Below, piece by piece: positions 1 to 10,523 of a DNA stretch of 64,000 nucleotides. The notes under the pieces are model-generated. The model made no database searches and was not told where the DNA came from. It saw nothing but the letters and a program-made list of their open reading frames with translations. Source of the stretch: Azolla caroliniana (taxonomy: Eukaryota > Polypodiophyta); the NCBI GenBank assembly GCA_043228905.1, contig JBHGNT010000005.1, forward strand, positions 18,538,001-18,602,000, read 5' to 3'. The position numbers were made by a program, and so were the translations under genes. The first letter of the stretch is position 1; each line of letters begins with the position of its first letter.

Positions 1-785
1 CTATTGAGCTATGTTCGGGATGCAAAGACGCCGAAGGGTGCGTGGGAAAATCTGAAGAAGATTTTCGCCGCGAGCACCACAGCTAGGAAGCTTCAGCTCC
101 GATAGGAGTTGAGCAACCTATGACAACGCGACTTGTTGGTGGCGGACTATATCTCGAAGATCAAGGATATCTGCAACTCCCTCGCCTCCATAGAGGTGAA
201 CATTGAGGAGAGCAAGATGGTCCAGATCTGTCTCGAAGGTTTGGCGTCGAAGTTCGGAGCGTTCCGAACGGCTGTGTGTACTCGGGAGAATACGCCGTCC
301 TTTTTCGACTTACAGTCGATGCTCTTGGTAGAGGAGAACCACGCGGGTGCGTCGACGAGCACGCACACCGACAACAAGATGTTGTACACGGAGGGAGAAA
401 GGCCCCGTGGTCGTGGCGGATGAGGCGAGTCGGCGCGCAATGGAGGCGGCCGACGTGATCAAGGAAGAAGGCACCGAAGTGATGCCGATAGCAACACCGG
501 ACCCTCCGGAAACAGGGGGAGTCGAAGCGATGAGAACCGGCAAGGGAAGGCCATCGCGGAGTGCTGGTACTGTGGCAAGAAAGGCCACAGGGAAAGTGAG
601 TGCTGGAAGAAGCGCGCCGATTCGGAGAGAACTGGTTCCGGGAACGGCTCCAGACATACCGACAAGGGAAATCGGCAACGATCGCACTACGCTGAAGACT
701 CCGGGAGAGCCGGAGAAGGGTCTGTCTTCGTGACGAGACATGAAGCAAACTCAATGAAACAGAGCACCCCGAGATCGGACGAGGT
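1..785 (+). pseudogene. gag: Copia-1a Gag remnant (UBN2-type Gag plus CCHC zinc knuckle)
   Basis: The frame starting at base 1 reads through a Gag-like helical region (conserved AWENLKKIF near the start, then VADYISKIKDICNSL) and a CCHC knuckle (CWYCGKKGHRESEC) at about 562-603. Gag forms the virus-like particle in which reverse transcription takes place, and the knuckle binds RNA. Three stops interrupt it (TAG at 103, TGA at 121, TGA at 421). The stretch between 424 and the protease is open in the same frame, so Gag and Pol were once one polyprotein, as usual for plant copia elements. The N-terminus is outside the window. Confidence 0.85.
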
Positions 786-2340
786 GTGGTACGTAGACTC
801 TGGCGCGTCAAACCACATGACAAGCCATAAGGAGTGGTTCTCATACCTTGAAAAACCGATACAACCTGGAGTAGTCGCAACAGGAGACGACACTCCGCAT
901 CCGATCGCGAATGTCGGAGAAGTTCCCCTTAGCCATGTCGAGCAGAAAGCGAAACTCAAGAACGTGCTGCACGTTCCGACAATCACGAAGAACTTGGTCT
1001 CGGTCGGATAGATCGTCGACCAAGGGATGGAGGTTCGGTTTACACACCTCGGGTGCTTCATTGAGGAAGAAGGCCATGTGATTGCGCAAGGGCGCAGAGA
1101 CGGGAGGATGTTCATCCTCGACTCCACTGACGGAGGCACCGCAATGTTCGCGAAGGGACAAAAGACCGAGTCGGACATCGACTTGTGGCACAAGCGGATA
1201 GGCCATGTCAACCACCAGCGGCTTCAAGATCTGCAATCGAAACAGGTAGTGTTCGGATTGCCCAAGTTTAGTGGCCGAAAGGCACAAATTTGTGAAGCCT
1301 GCTAGCTCGGGAAGCAACACCGACTTCCTTTCCCCAACGAGCGAAACCGGAGCCGGAACAAGCTCGACCTTATACACTCGGATGTGTGGCGGCCGGCACA
1401 AAACGTTAGTCTTGGCGGGAGCCGATATTTTGTCTCCTTCATCGACGACCACACGCGGCACACGTGGATCTACCTCATTGAGAGGAAGAGCGAAGTCTTT
1501 GACTGTTTCCGGGACCTCAAAGGGTTCGTGGAAGCCGAAACGGGACGAAAGATCAAGTGTCTGCGGTCGGATGGCGGGAAAGAGTACTTTTCCGGTCAAT
1601 TCAACGGTTACCTACAACAAATGGGAATTCGGCGTGAATTCAGTTGTAGATACACGCCAGAGCAGAACGGCGTGGCCGAGAGAAAGAATCGGTCGATTGT
1701 GGAAGCAGCACGGGCAATGCTGGAGGAGAAGAGCTTGCCCAAGTTCTACTGGGCCGAGGTGGTAAGGACCGCGGTATACATCCAGAACCGGATTGGAGAC
1801 AAAGTGTCGGCGCACGAGCTATATTTCGGAACGAAGCCGAACTTGCGACACTTGAGGGTGTTCGGTAGCATTGCGTATGTGCATGTACCGAAGGAGAAAA
1901 GGAGGAAGCTGGACGCAAAGGCCGAGAAGTGCATCTTGGTCGGTTACTCGGACGAGCAGAAGGGTTATAAGTGCTATAACCCTCGCACCAAACAAGCGCG
2001 TGTCAGCCGCGACGTTGTGTTTGACGAGTCAGCGTCCTGGTACCTGCCCTCGACTCGGAACTCCGACTCCAATACGAGTTCTGACGATGAGGTCAGCGAG
2101 ACTGAGATGCCTCCGGATGAGCTAGAAATCGAGACCCGCGAAGAGAGTCCGATTTCACTCCGGTTAAGTGGACCAATTAGACGACTGAGTCGGTACGACC
2201 AGTCCGATGAAGAGCCGGCGAGTAGTGGAGACTCGGTTGTGCAATCCCCGCGCAGGAAGCCGAGGAGACGGCTTACGCGCAAGGAGAAAGGGAAGAAGAA
2301 GGTGTCGGATTCCGGCACGGAAAGGAACGAGTCAGACTGA
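786..2340 (+). pseudogene. pol: Copia-1a protease and integrase remnant
   Basis: The aspartic protease signature VDSGASNHM lies at about 799. It is followed by the GAG-pre-integrase zinc region (HKRIGHVNHQRL then CEAC) and the integrase core, with the first Asp in LIHSDVW (about 1378), the second in RSDGGKEY (about 1567) and the Glu in NGVAERKN (about 1678). Protease matures the polyprotein; integrase inserts the cDNA. All parts share one frame, broken by TAG at 1009, TAG at 1303 and TGA at 2338. Copies b and c carry the same domain, which fixes the family. A highly charged linker (about 2050-2450) leads to RT. Confidence 0.9.
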
Positions 2341-2382
2341 CGCGAGTCCGACTCTGAGGGAAACGGTGACGGGTCTTTAAAG

Positions 2383-3313
2383 GTGAAGACCGCGTCGACC
2401 GAGAAGGCCTCGACATCGGCTAATGTGAGATTACGCCGATCTACCCGCCAGAAGAACCCAGTTGTGTGGTTCGGATACAACGAGTACATGGCGCATCATT
2501 ATGCGTACATGACCCGTGTAGCGGAAGTGCGTGAGCCGGAGAGCTACGCAGAAGCGGCGAAGGACGCGAATTGGCGGAGAACGAGACCTGCGACCTGGTT
2601 GACGCACCGAAGTGTGTGAAGCCGATCGGGTGTAGATGGGTGTACAAAGTCAAGTACAACACCGATGGCTCGGTCAACCGGTACAAGGCTCGGCTAGTGG
2701 CAAAGGCCTACACGCAGAAAAACGGCATCGACTACGATGAGACGTTTGCGCCGGTCGCAAAAATGACGACCGTTCGTGTTTTGCTCACAGTAGCCGCGGC
2801 CAAGGGGTGGCACTTACATCAGATGGATGTAAAGAATGCGTTCCTACAAGGTGACCTTGAGGAACAGGTGTACATGGTACAACCCCCCGGATTTCACTCC
2901 GGAACGAACTCCTCGGCAGTATGCCGACTGAAGAAGTCCCTTTACGGACTGAAGCAAGCCCCGCGTGCCTGGAACGCGAAGATCACGCAACAACTGCGTC
3001 GGATGGGCTTCGTCACGTCAAAATCGGACTCTTCCCTGTTCATCCGGAAAGGTTGACTCGGACCGGTTTGTATTTTACTATATGTTGATGACTTGGTCAT
3101 CACTGGCACCGACCTCGGTGAAATCGACCGCGTGAAGCTCCAACTTGCGGCATCATTCGACATGAAGGATCTGGGAGACCTTCGTTACTTCCTCGGGATC
3201 GAAGTGATCCGTACCCCCGAAGGCATATTGATCAGGCAATGTCATTACGTGCTGAGTATGCTCTTCAAACTCGGGATGGCCGACTGTAAGTCCATCTCGA
3301 CTCCTCTGGACAG
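2383..3313 (+). pseudogene. pol: Copia-1a reverse transcriptase remnant, cut by a solo LTR
   Basis: The RVT_2 domain of Ty1/copia is clear: [27 protein letters not shown], then [34 protein letters not shown] and the catalytic ILLYVDDLVI at about 3071-3100. The N-terminal linker (2383-2568) is in the gag frame and the domain proper in another. Against copy b, about 34 bases are missing between the two near 2568. A TGA at 3054 interrupts the domain just before the YVDD box. The reading stops at 3313 where a foreign solo LTR begins, and RT resumes at 4151. Confidence 0.9.
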
Positions 3314-4145
3314 TGATGGGAACTCAACGCTCCTTATGCGCAACGCTTGGCCACAACCGAGCTTGGAATGATACACAGAAAATGGGAAAAAGAACACGAC
3401 ACAAAGAAGAGGAAGATACACAGGAGGTTTACGTGGAAAACCCCAAACTAGAGGAAAAAACCACGGCAGCCCATAAGCTGCAAACTGTCACTATGTAAGA
3501 ATGTACAACAGTGAGTTCACTGAGGCAACGACCTCGTGCTCATAGATCTTCGCCACATGCGGCGGTTACAACAGAGGCAACGACCTCTTTCTCTCTCTCT
3601 CTCTCTCTCTGTACAGTTACACACACTCGCTATTATTGCACCAACAAGAATGACAACAACAACAACTGCTACACACACATATTTGCCCCAAGTCATATTT
3701 ATATTGATATGACTTTTCGGCTATTTACAAATATAGCCTCGATGGGCTCTTAGAAACATATTTACGAATATGTCTCTACCTCCGGTTCTCACCGGGTCTG
3801 CGTCATCCGGCTCTCCGTAGCCGGGTACTCATCATCCGGTTCCGTACCGGGTCTGCACCATCCGGCTCTCTGTAGCCGGGTACTCCTCATCCGGTTTCGT
3901 ACCGGGTCTGCACCATCCGGCTCTCCGTAGCCGGGTGCTCCTCATCCGGTTCTCACCGGGCCTGCACCATCCGGCTCTCCGTAGCCGGGTACTCCTCATC
4001 CGGTTCATACCGGGTCTGCACCATCTGACTCTCCGTAGCCGGGTACTCCTCATCCGGTTTAGGCCTCGGCCTATCGGCCTCAGCCGAGTTTGTTCATCGG
4101 CACTGTTCTTCTCCCTTCCCATCCGGAGGGACCTGTCTCCCACTA
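3314..4145 (-). mobile_element. Solo LTR of Copia-2 family, nested in Copia-1a
   Basis: The insert is flanked by GACAG on both sides (3309-3313 and 4146-4150), a 5-bp target-site duplication typical of LTR elements. Read on the minus strand it starts TAGTGGGAGACAGG (decayed TG) and ends in CATCA. It shares the Copia-2 LTR body: the CGGATGGGA start region, the palindromes around the TATA box (3690-3715, 3719-3738, 3757-3772), a GA tract on its sense strand and the GTGGTTTTT/GGGTTTTCCACGTAAA region. No internal region remains, so LTR-LTR recombination removed the element. Its 832 bp are longer than the other family LTRs because of a 55-bp repeat array. Confidence 0.88.
3776..4065. repeat. Tandem array of about 55-bp units inside the solo LTR
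   Basis: About five imperfect units, each with CCGGGTCTGCACCATCCGG, CTCTCCGTAGCCGGGTACTC and CTCATCCGGTT blocks, run head to tail. The equivalent LTR position holds a 28-bp array in element A and roughly 40-bp units in element E. The site is therefore a repeat-prone part of the family LTR. Confidence 0.85.
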
Positions 4146-4150
4146 GACAG

Positions 4151-5421
4151 AACCGTCAAGCTTCGTCCCGATACGGGAAAGGTATGCGACCCGACGAGGT
4201 TCCGACAAATTGTCGGTAGCCTCATATACTTGACCATCACCCGACCCGACCTCAGTTATCCGGTCGGGGTGATCAGTCAGTTCATGGCGCGACCTACCGA
4301 GGAGCACGTTCAGTGTGCGCAACGCATACTTCGGTATGTCAACGGCACTAAGGACCGGTGCAGCCGCGCAGTTAGTCGGCTACACCGATGCTGATTGGGC
4401 TGGCAACACCGCCGATCGCCGATCCACGTCTGGATACGCGTTCTCCCTCGGGAGTGCCGCGATCGCGTGGAGCAGTAAGAAGCAGCCGACAGTTGCCCTG
4501 TCGAGCAGCGAAGCTGAGTACCGAGGAGCGGTTGTCGCGACATGCGAAGCCATATGGTTGAAGCGGCTACTTAAGAACCTGCAAGAGGAGGTGTCCGATC
4601 CAACGAAGATCTACTGCGACAACCTTAGCAGCATCCAACTCGCGAAGAACCCCGTCTTCCATGCACGGACCAAGCACATTGAGGTGCACTACCATTTCCT
4701 CCGTGAGCGTGTCCTTTCCGCTGAAGTCGAACTTCAGTACGTTCCGATGGATCGGCAGACTGCCGACATCTTCACAAAGCTTCTTGGTCTGGACAAGTTG
4801 CGGCAATTCTCAGGTACGCTCGGGTTGCGTCACCTCGACGTGCCGAACTTGAGGGGGAGAACAGTTCCGAACGACCAAGCAAGGCAGCAGGAAAGGAGCG
4901 GTGACCATGACACCGAGTCGATTGACTCGTTTGTTGACTCGGTTGAAGACGGATCGGCTGAAGAAGCCGAGGGCGACTTCGGATCGGCTGAAGAAGCCGA
5001 GGGCGGACCCGCGGAAAAGTTCGGAAGAGGACAGAAGGGGAGCAACCGAAGGAGAGAGCCGAAGCCAACCACGCATGGGGAAGATGATGCCATCGAGGGC
5101 GAGAAGACCGAAGACGAGTTGGAGACAGCCAACTCGGACGAGAGAGAAAACCGATCGGAGGTAGCCGAGTCGGTTCGGATGTTTGATTCAAACATGTTGA
5201 ATCAACCGAGGCCCAAGCGGAAGAAAAGGCAGCAGAAGAAGCGTCAACACCGCAACAACAAAAGAGCTGATGAGGGCCACATGAGCAGACAAGCCGACCG
5301 GAAGGGTCGAAGCGCACGGAGTCGAACAGGTCGAGGAGCGCGAGCGATGCGAGAAGCCATGAGGAACCGGTGCTGTGAAGATCCCGAAGAGCCTCAAGTT
5401 GAGCTTGAGGGGGAGTGTTGA
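4151..5421 (+). pseudogene. pol: Copia-1a RT end and RNase H with a long charged C-terminal extension
   Basis: After the solo LTR the RT end resumes (FRQIVGSLIYLTITRPDLSYPVG). Against copy b about 20 bases are missing near 4355, which shifts the frame. The RNase H part is then open from about 4366: [41 protein letters not shown], and [13 protein letters not shown]. It removes RNA from the RNA-DNA hybrid. Copia Pol normally ends shortly after the DIFTK...LRQF block, here near 4825. This frame runs on for about 195 more residues to TGA at 5419: first acidic with a 30-bp tandem duplication (4951-5010), then basic with [14 protein letters not shown] near 5208. Copy b stops after RNase H, so the extension may be element-specific or simply open spacer. 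Confidence 0.85.
5407..5415 (+). other. Polypurine tract of Copia-1a
   Basis: GAGGGGGAG directly before the 3' LTR; primes plus-strand DNA synthesis in LTR elements. Confidence 0.8.
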
Positions 5422-5802
5422 GAGACAAGCTCAACATCGGCCGGATCGGCTGAAGAAGCCGAGGACCGGATCGGTTGGGACCGATCGGTTAGGCCGAGTG
5501 CATACACCGGGAGGTCGTTAGGAAAGATATTCCGTGAGGAATATATTTGGGAGTTAGTGTAGGAGCTCTTGATGAGCATTGAAGTATTGTCAGTACTTCG
5601 GTTAGTCCTTCTAGGACTTGTATAAAAGTGCTCATTGAGCACGTCTTATGTACAGAGATTGAGTATTATTGTTGAATATAGTTTTTTGTGTTTCTCTCTC
5701 TGTCTCTCCCGCGTATACCGTGTAAGCCTAAGCTCTCCATTGAACCTGAGTTTCCTTCCTCTGTTCTGTCTTCATACTTGCTTCTGCACGCTACTTTCTA
5801 CA
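5416..5802 (+). repeat. 3' LTR of Copia-1a
   Basis: It starts TGTTGAGAGAC right after the polypurine tract and most likely ends ...CTTTCTACA at 5802 (387 bp). It holds a TATAAAAG box at 5621-5628, a polyadenylation-type region and a CT-rich tract (5693-5710). A 20-mer, GGATCGGCTGAAGAAGCCGA, at 5443 is shared with the tandem duplication in the preceding pol extension. The 5' partner is not in the window, so divergence cannot be estimated. Confidence 0.8.
5621..5628 (+). promoter_or_regulatory. TATA box of Copia-1a LTR
   Basis: TATAAAAG, placed about 205 bases into the LTR, where the U3/R boundary is expected. Confidence 0.6.
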
Positions 5803-5845
5803 AACCGTTTAACAAAAATAGTTTAACCGTTTAACAAAAATAGAG

Positions 5846-6529
5846 ATGGATATGAAAAAATGGGTGAAAGACGCCGAAACCCACAAGAAAAAAGATAGAG
5901 AGGAAAAGGACGCCCTCAAGGCCGAAATAGAAAAACTTAAAGAGGGAAACACAAACCTCAAACAACAACTTAATGACATCAAGGTATCCCGAGAGGACGG
6001 TGAAATATCCTCCATAGAGGATATAAAAGATGAGATCAAAAAAGTTAAAGAGGAGGTTAAAAATAACATAGAGTTAGCAAAAACGGGTTGGGTAGATGTG
6101 GTTAAAAGAAACATTAAAAAAGAAATAAAGGATGAAAATATTGTTAATACCACCCTCGAAGAGGAGAAAATGCGTCAGGCCCGACGCCTAAATGTGCATG
6201 TCACTAGGCTCAAGGAAGGTGCATCCCCGAATGAGGATGCGCAAACACTTGGGAAAATGTTAGGGTACACAACGACCCTACCTATCGCCAAAGCTTGGAG
6301 GGCCGAACACGACACAACTAGGAAGAGAGCCTTAGTTCTTCAATTTAAAGACTTAGACTCTAGAATCACTTTCATTAAGAAGAGACCAATTCTTCGAGGA
6401 ATGGGTGGGGACCCTATCTATCTCAATGAAGACCTCACCAAGATGCAAATTGAGCATCGCAAGAGTTGTATGCCAAAGGTTATGAAAGCTCGTAAAGAAG
6501 GGCATTGTGCCTTTTATCGAGATGGGTAA
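5846..6529 (+). CDS. LINE-A ORF1 protein, 227 residues
   Basis: The protein is very lysine/glutamate-rich. Residues about 5-90 form a predicted coiled coil (KAEIEKLKEGNTNLKQQLNDI and a second heptad-like block IKDEIKKVKEEVKNNIE). Residues about 105-220 look like the RNA-binding/C-terminal domain of LINE ORF1 proteins (RRLNVHVTRLKEG; ends HCAFYRDG, like the FYRG-type end of plant ORF1s). No CCHC knuckle is visible. ORF1 proteins bind element RNA and act as nucleic-acid chaperones. A TAA at 6527 ends it here; copy 2 has CGA there and both read on to TGA at 6557. The ATG at 5846 is the first in frame. The function is inferred from layout. Confidence 0.75.
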   Translation: MDMKKWVKDAETHKKKDREEKDALKAEIEKLKEGNTNLKQQLNDIKVSREDGEISSIEDIKDEIKKVKEEVKNNIELAKTGWVDVVKRNIKKEIKDENIVNTTLEEEKMRQARRLNVHVTRLKEGASPNEDAQTLGKMLGYTTTLPIAKAWRAEHDTTRKRALVLQFKDLDSRITFIKKRPILRGMGGDPIYLNEDLTKMQIEHRKSCMPKVMKARKEGHCAFYRDG

Positions 6530-6595
6530 GTGATCATAAATGATCGCACTACTAATTGACGGCGTGTGACCCATGTGACAGAAAACACACTTAGG

Positions 6596-7657
6596 ATGAC
6601 CTTATGGAATTGTAACGACGCACTCTGGACACACCCCAGCCACCTAGAGGAGATATTAAAGGAATCAGATATAGTTTTCCTAGTAGAAACACACCAAAGC
6701 CCAAATAGGGGACTCCCACGAGTCGAAGGATTTCGTTGGGAGTCGGGTTTTAGACAAACCTCACGTCGATGCACTACCAGGGGATCCGGAGGTGTCGCAA
6801 TATTGTTTCGGAGGGAGCTACATAATAGGATAGAAATACTAAGCACAAACCCAGAAGCTCGTTTTATGTGGGTGAAAGTCTCCACAAGCAGGGAAAAGGC
6901 AGTATTTTTCGCCATTTGTTACTTACCCCCGAAAGGCTCTCGTTATAATCTGGCTGGCAAGGCGAGATTAGTTGATGAAGGAGTGCCACATGGGCCTTCC
7001 CCATATGAACCTCTATCGGATGACATAATCCGATGTTCTTCCCAAGGAGAAGTATTCCTTGTAGGAGACTTTAATGCGAGAACCCAATCCTGACAATGCA
7101 CAATATTTCAAATGAATAGAAACCTAGAAATGGTAAATGTCGATCCTTTAGACATAGACACCACATGTAGATCAAAGGATCAAGGTGCGGATGCCACGAG
7201 CTTTGGCCATCATTTGCTCGAACTTGGCAGTCGGCACCAGATGGTCATATATAATGGTTTAGCCAAGTGGCCAGGTTCGGAAGAGCTCACATGTTTCCCA
7301 CATGGAGGAGGGGAAAGCACAATTGATTATCTAATAGGACACCCTGAAGCTACCCACATGATTAACTCCTTCCGAGTGGCCCCATGTCCTATTGGCGCGG
7401 ACCATAGTTTCTTATACTTTGAGCTAAAATGCGATATCTCTAACATCACCAACTCTAGTCAACCACGCCATGACATCACAATACATTTCACACATGAGCC
7501 CTCTGACATATATGCTCGACATGTTCAAGACCATCTCTCCTCCCTTGATCCCTCCCTACCTTTAGAGAGCCTTAGTACGAAACTCACACACATCCTTCAC
7601 TCTGCAGTAGTTAGCAATTTCCTATACACGAAACACTCCAATCAAGGTAAAGTATGA
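6596..7657 (+). pseudogene. LINE-A ORF2, endonuclease domain
   Basis: Exo/endonuclease/phosphatase fold motifs appear in order: TLWNCNDALWT, IVFLVETHQS (catalytic Glu), GSGGVAILFRRE, VFLVGDFNAR (Asp/Asn), ESTIDYLIG and GADHSFLYFEL (near the SDH position). This nuclease nicks target DNA to prime reverse transcription. The domain is cut by TGA at 7091-7093, between GDFNAR and STIDYL; the same stop is present in copy 2. The first in-frame ATG is at 6596, in the same frame as ORF1 and separated from it by TGA at 6557. Another TGA at 7656 (glycine codon in copy 2) separates it from RT. Confidence 0.85.
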
Positions 7658-7660
7658 TCT

Positions 7661-9474
7661 ATGCCACAAAATAGATGGTATGATGAGGATTGTAGGTGCT
7701 TACATAGAAAACTTACAATATCGCAACTCAGTGGTAGTATTACCTCAGTAGAAGCTCGTAAAGAAATGCGCAAGATGACACGACGTAAGAGACGAGCATG
7801 GGAGGCATCCCAATATTGGGAACTCTACCATATGCTCATGAGTAGCGATTGTACCACTGCATGGAAGAGATTACGGGAACCAAGGTCCCACAAACACCCA
7901 TCGAAGATCCCGAAACTTGGCACACTTATACAGAGAGACTTTACCAAATCCCAAACCAACCACCCATTCCAATGCATTCTACACCCTGACCTACTGTGGG
8001 GACACTCTTCACGACCTCTAGGGTCAGGAAGGTCATAAAGAAATTACAACATAGGAAGTCCATGGACCACACAGGATTGCGAGTAGAACACATCATATAT
8101 GCGAGAGAGTGCCTAGCTCCCTTGCTAACTCTAATCTTCAATCGCGCCCTCGCAGAGGGTTTTCCACCACAATGGACCATGAACACAGTGGCCCCCATAC
8201 ATAAAGGGGGGGACCCCATGGACCCAAATACTTATAGGACCATTATGATAGGTCATACCCTTGCTAAATTATGTGGTGCAGTAATGGAGGCACAACTTAG
8301 CGAGTATATGGAGACCTTAAATCTTCGTGCACCTGAACAAGCTGGCTTTAGACGAGCCTTCTCCACTATTGATCATATCTTCACACTTAGATGCTTAATT
8401 GACCTGACTAAGGCTCGCAAGAAGAAACTATATTGTTGTTTTGTGGACTTCCTCAAAGCCTTTGACACGGTTCCTAGAGAGCGGTTGTTTGATAGGCTTA
8501 AGAGCTTGAGGATACCAGATGACATGGTTTGGGCCATCTACGCACTATATGAACAAGTGTTCGGGTGTGTTCGATGCCCAGGTGGCATATCCGATAGTTT
8601 CACTAGCACTATTGGTGTAAAATAAGGTTGCCCCTTATCTCCAACTCTTTTTGGGATCTACATTGATGAGATCACAGATTTTATTGCTCGTAAGCGAGGC
8701 AATGGAGTAGTCCTTAGGGATACGCAGGTGCGTATCTTGCTCTATGCAGACGACATAGTTTTGTTCTCTGAATCCGAACACGACCTACAAAGGCACCTTA
8801 ATGCCTTAGATGACTTTTGCACACTACGAGGATTGGTAGTGAATATAGGGAAAACTAAAGTCCTTATCTTCCACACGTTGGCCCAAGTTAGAGCTAGGTG
8901 TCACCTAACTATCTCCCATAGCCCAATTGAGGTGGTTGGATCATATGTCTACCTCGGAGTCACTTTCAATGCCCGTTCAGGTAAATTTTCGATGACACAA
9001 GCAGCGAAGGATAGACTTACAAGAGGACATGAATCCCTCTCACTCCTCGAGAGACAATGCCACCAAGCATACTTCCAAGAGCCGCGAACTAAAGGGCGGC
9101 TCTTTGACTCATTAGTGACTCCCTCTCTCATGTATGCATCAGTGGTTCGTGCTCCAGGACTACCATCTTTCATGTGGACGCAATTAGAGAGACCATTGGT
9201 GATGATGTTATCACGCAAACTCCGAAGCAAATCGTCAGTCCTACATGGCATTATTAGGGCTGAGTTCACTCTACCCCCTATGTTAGTAGAAGCACTTTTT
9301 CAACTTGTAGTCTTTATCCACATGATACATAACCAACCACTTGATAGAATATCCCACGAAGCCTTTAAGGCTTCTCGAGCACTGTATGAGTCCGGCTATA
9401 CTAGCTCATGGTATGGCATGATGGTGAGTTGGCTTCTTGCCAATATTCTAGACATTAATAACCTCCCCCCCTGA
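7661..9474 (+). pseudogene. LINE-A ORF2, reverse transcriptase domain
   Basis: LINE-type RT motifs are clear: HTGLRVEHIIYARE, NTVAPIHKGGDPMDPNTYRTIMIG, QAGFRRAFSTIDHIF, CCFVDFLKAFDTVPRERLF, GCPLSPTLFGIYIDE, and the catalytic ILLYADDIVL at about 8735-8765, then the thumb (GLVVNIGKTKVLIFH). The copy is broken: one frame covers 7661-7885, another 7996-8625, with TAA at 8623 replacing a glutamine codon (VKQGCPLSP in copy 2), and the YADD part is in the frame of 8728-9474. Copy 2 keeps the first 388 residues of this domain in one frame. Confidence 0.9.
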
Positions 9475-10304
9475 AGTACGACCACACGACTGATAACACT
9501 TTAATCTCTCATGAGGACCATAATAAAGTAATACGCCAAGAAATATGGCAAATTTATACTCGGTATAAATGGATCACCCCACTAGAGCCACTCCCATCTA
9601 AAATGTCATACTATAAGGAACACTTTATGCACTTCTCTAAGTTAGGTTTTATCACGCGACCAAGATATCTAGATGTATTCTTACCACATGCACTAAGGGT
9701 TGCCATTGGTCAACTTAGAATATCATCTCACCAACTTGAGATTGAGAATGGATGTACTAATGGAGTCCCTAGGGAGGAGAGGATATGTAGGTTATGCCAC
9801 ATAGAGGATGAGTACCATTTTACATGCAAATGCCCCACCTATGCCGAGATAAGGGAAAAATACCAAGACATACTTGGTTCCTCTCCCACCCTCCCTAAAC
9901 TATTAGATACACTAGATATAAAGAAATTAGGTAGATACATCTTAGAATTGAAATAACATAGAGAGAATAAGTTACAAAACATTGATAATAATGTTGCTAA
10001 TGTTTACCAACATGTAACAAATGAAGTTTTTAAGGAACAGGGGGAGACAATGAATGTCGACACATCCGCACCACTCGGGCTTTTCCTTGATGAAGCAGAA
10101 AATCAAAGAAGAACCAAATGCCCTTGGATGCCGGGTTTCAAAGCAACTCGACGAGATGTAGAAGCAATAAAGAAAATAAGGGAACGTGAACTACACCGCC
10201 TAGAAGCCATGGCTAGGGCACTCTATGCATCGGGACCATGGGTCACACCCACACCAAAAACTTTTGACCACCCACTTCTTTTTGAGAGACTTGGGTGGAA
10301 ATGA
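9475..10304 (+). pseudogene. LINE-A ORF2, C-terminal region with RT-associated zinc finger
   Basis: Residues encoded by 9603-9956 resemble the segment after plant non-LTR RTs, ending in a cysteine/histidine cluster (RICRLCHIEDEYHFTCKCPTYAEI) like the zf-RVT finger, which helps bind RNA or DNA. Copy 2 has two more residues at the finger (HIEIEDEYHF). A further segment at 10050-10304, with MNVDTSAPLGLFLDEAENQRRTK and KKIRERELHRLEAMARALYA, is kept in both copies and ends ...FERLGWK before TGA at 10302. Its function is unknown. A TAA at 9954 and frameshifts near 9480-9600 break this copy. Confidence 0.75.
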
Positions 10305-10489
10305 GATTAGGCTTAGTGCAAAGTTTTGTACACTACTAGAACTCTCTTAGCTTAAGCTATTTTCTTTTATTTTAGTTTTGATGATTGGATAAACACTCAT
10401 TTTTATTGTAAACCAATTGTCTCATGGGCCAAATTTGGCCTTAGAAGACGTTAATATATCTTTCTTTCTTCTTTCTTTCGTTCTTTCTC

Positions 10490-10523
<34 letters not shown>

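Larger units (their letters stand above)
1..5802 (+). mobile_element. Copia-1 copy a: degraded Ty1/copia element, 5' end outside window
   Basis: Gag, protease, integrase, reverse transcriptase and RNase H follow in Ty1/copia order and end in a polypurine tract (5407-5415) and a 3' LTR (5416-5802). The 5' LTR and start of gag lie before the window. The gag to integrase part stays in one frame apart from point stops (103, 121, 421, 1009, 1303, 2338). RT moves to another frame after a deletion of about 34 bases near 2568, judged against copy b. A solo LTR of another family splits the RT/RNase H junction at 3314-4145. The element is dead. Confidence 0.93.

Noticed and set aside
161-880. 239-codon minus-strand frame opposite Copia-1a gag/protease
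   Set aside because: Composition follows the GC-rich plus-strand gene and there are no known motifs; it is a shadow.
3776-4065. CRISPR-like regular repeats
   Set aside because: Units are contiguous with no unique spacers and lie within a plant LTR.
4772-5437. 221-codon minus-strand frame opposite the Copia-1a pol extension
   Set aside because: Ser/Leu/Arg-rich shadow of a purine-rich strand, crossing the LTR start; no motif.
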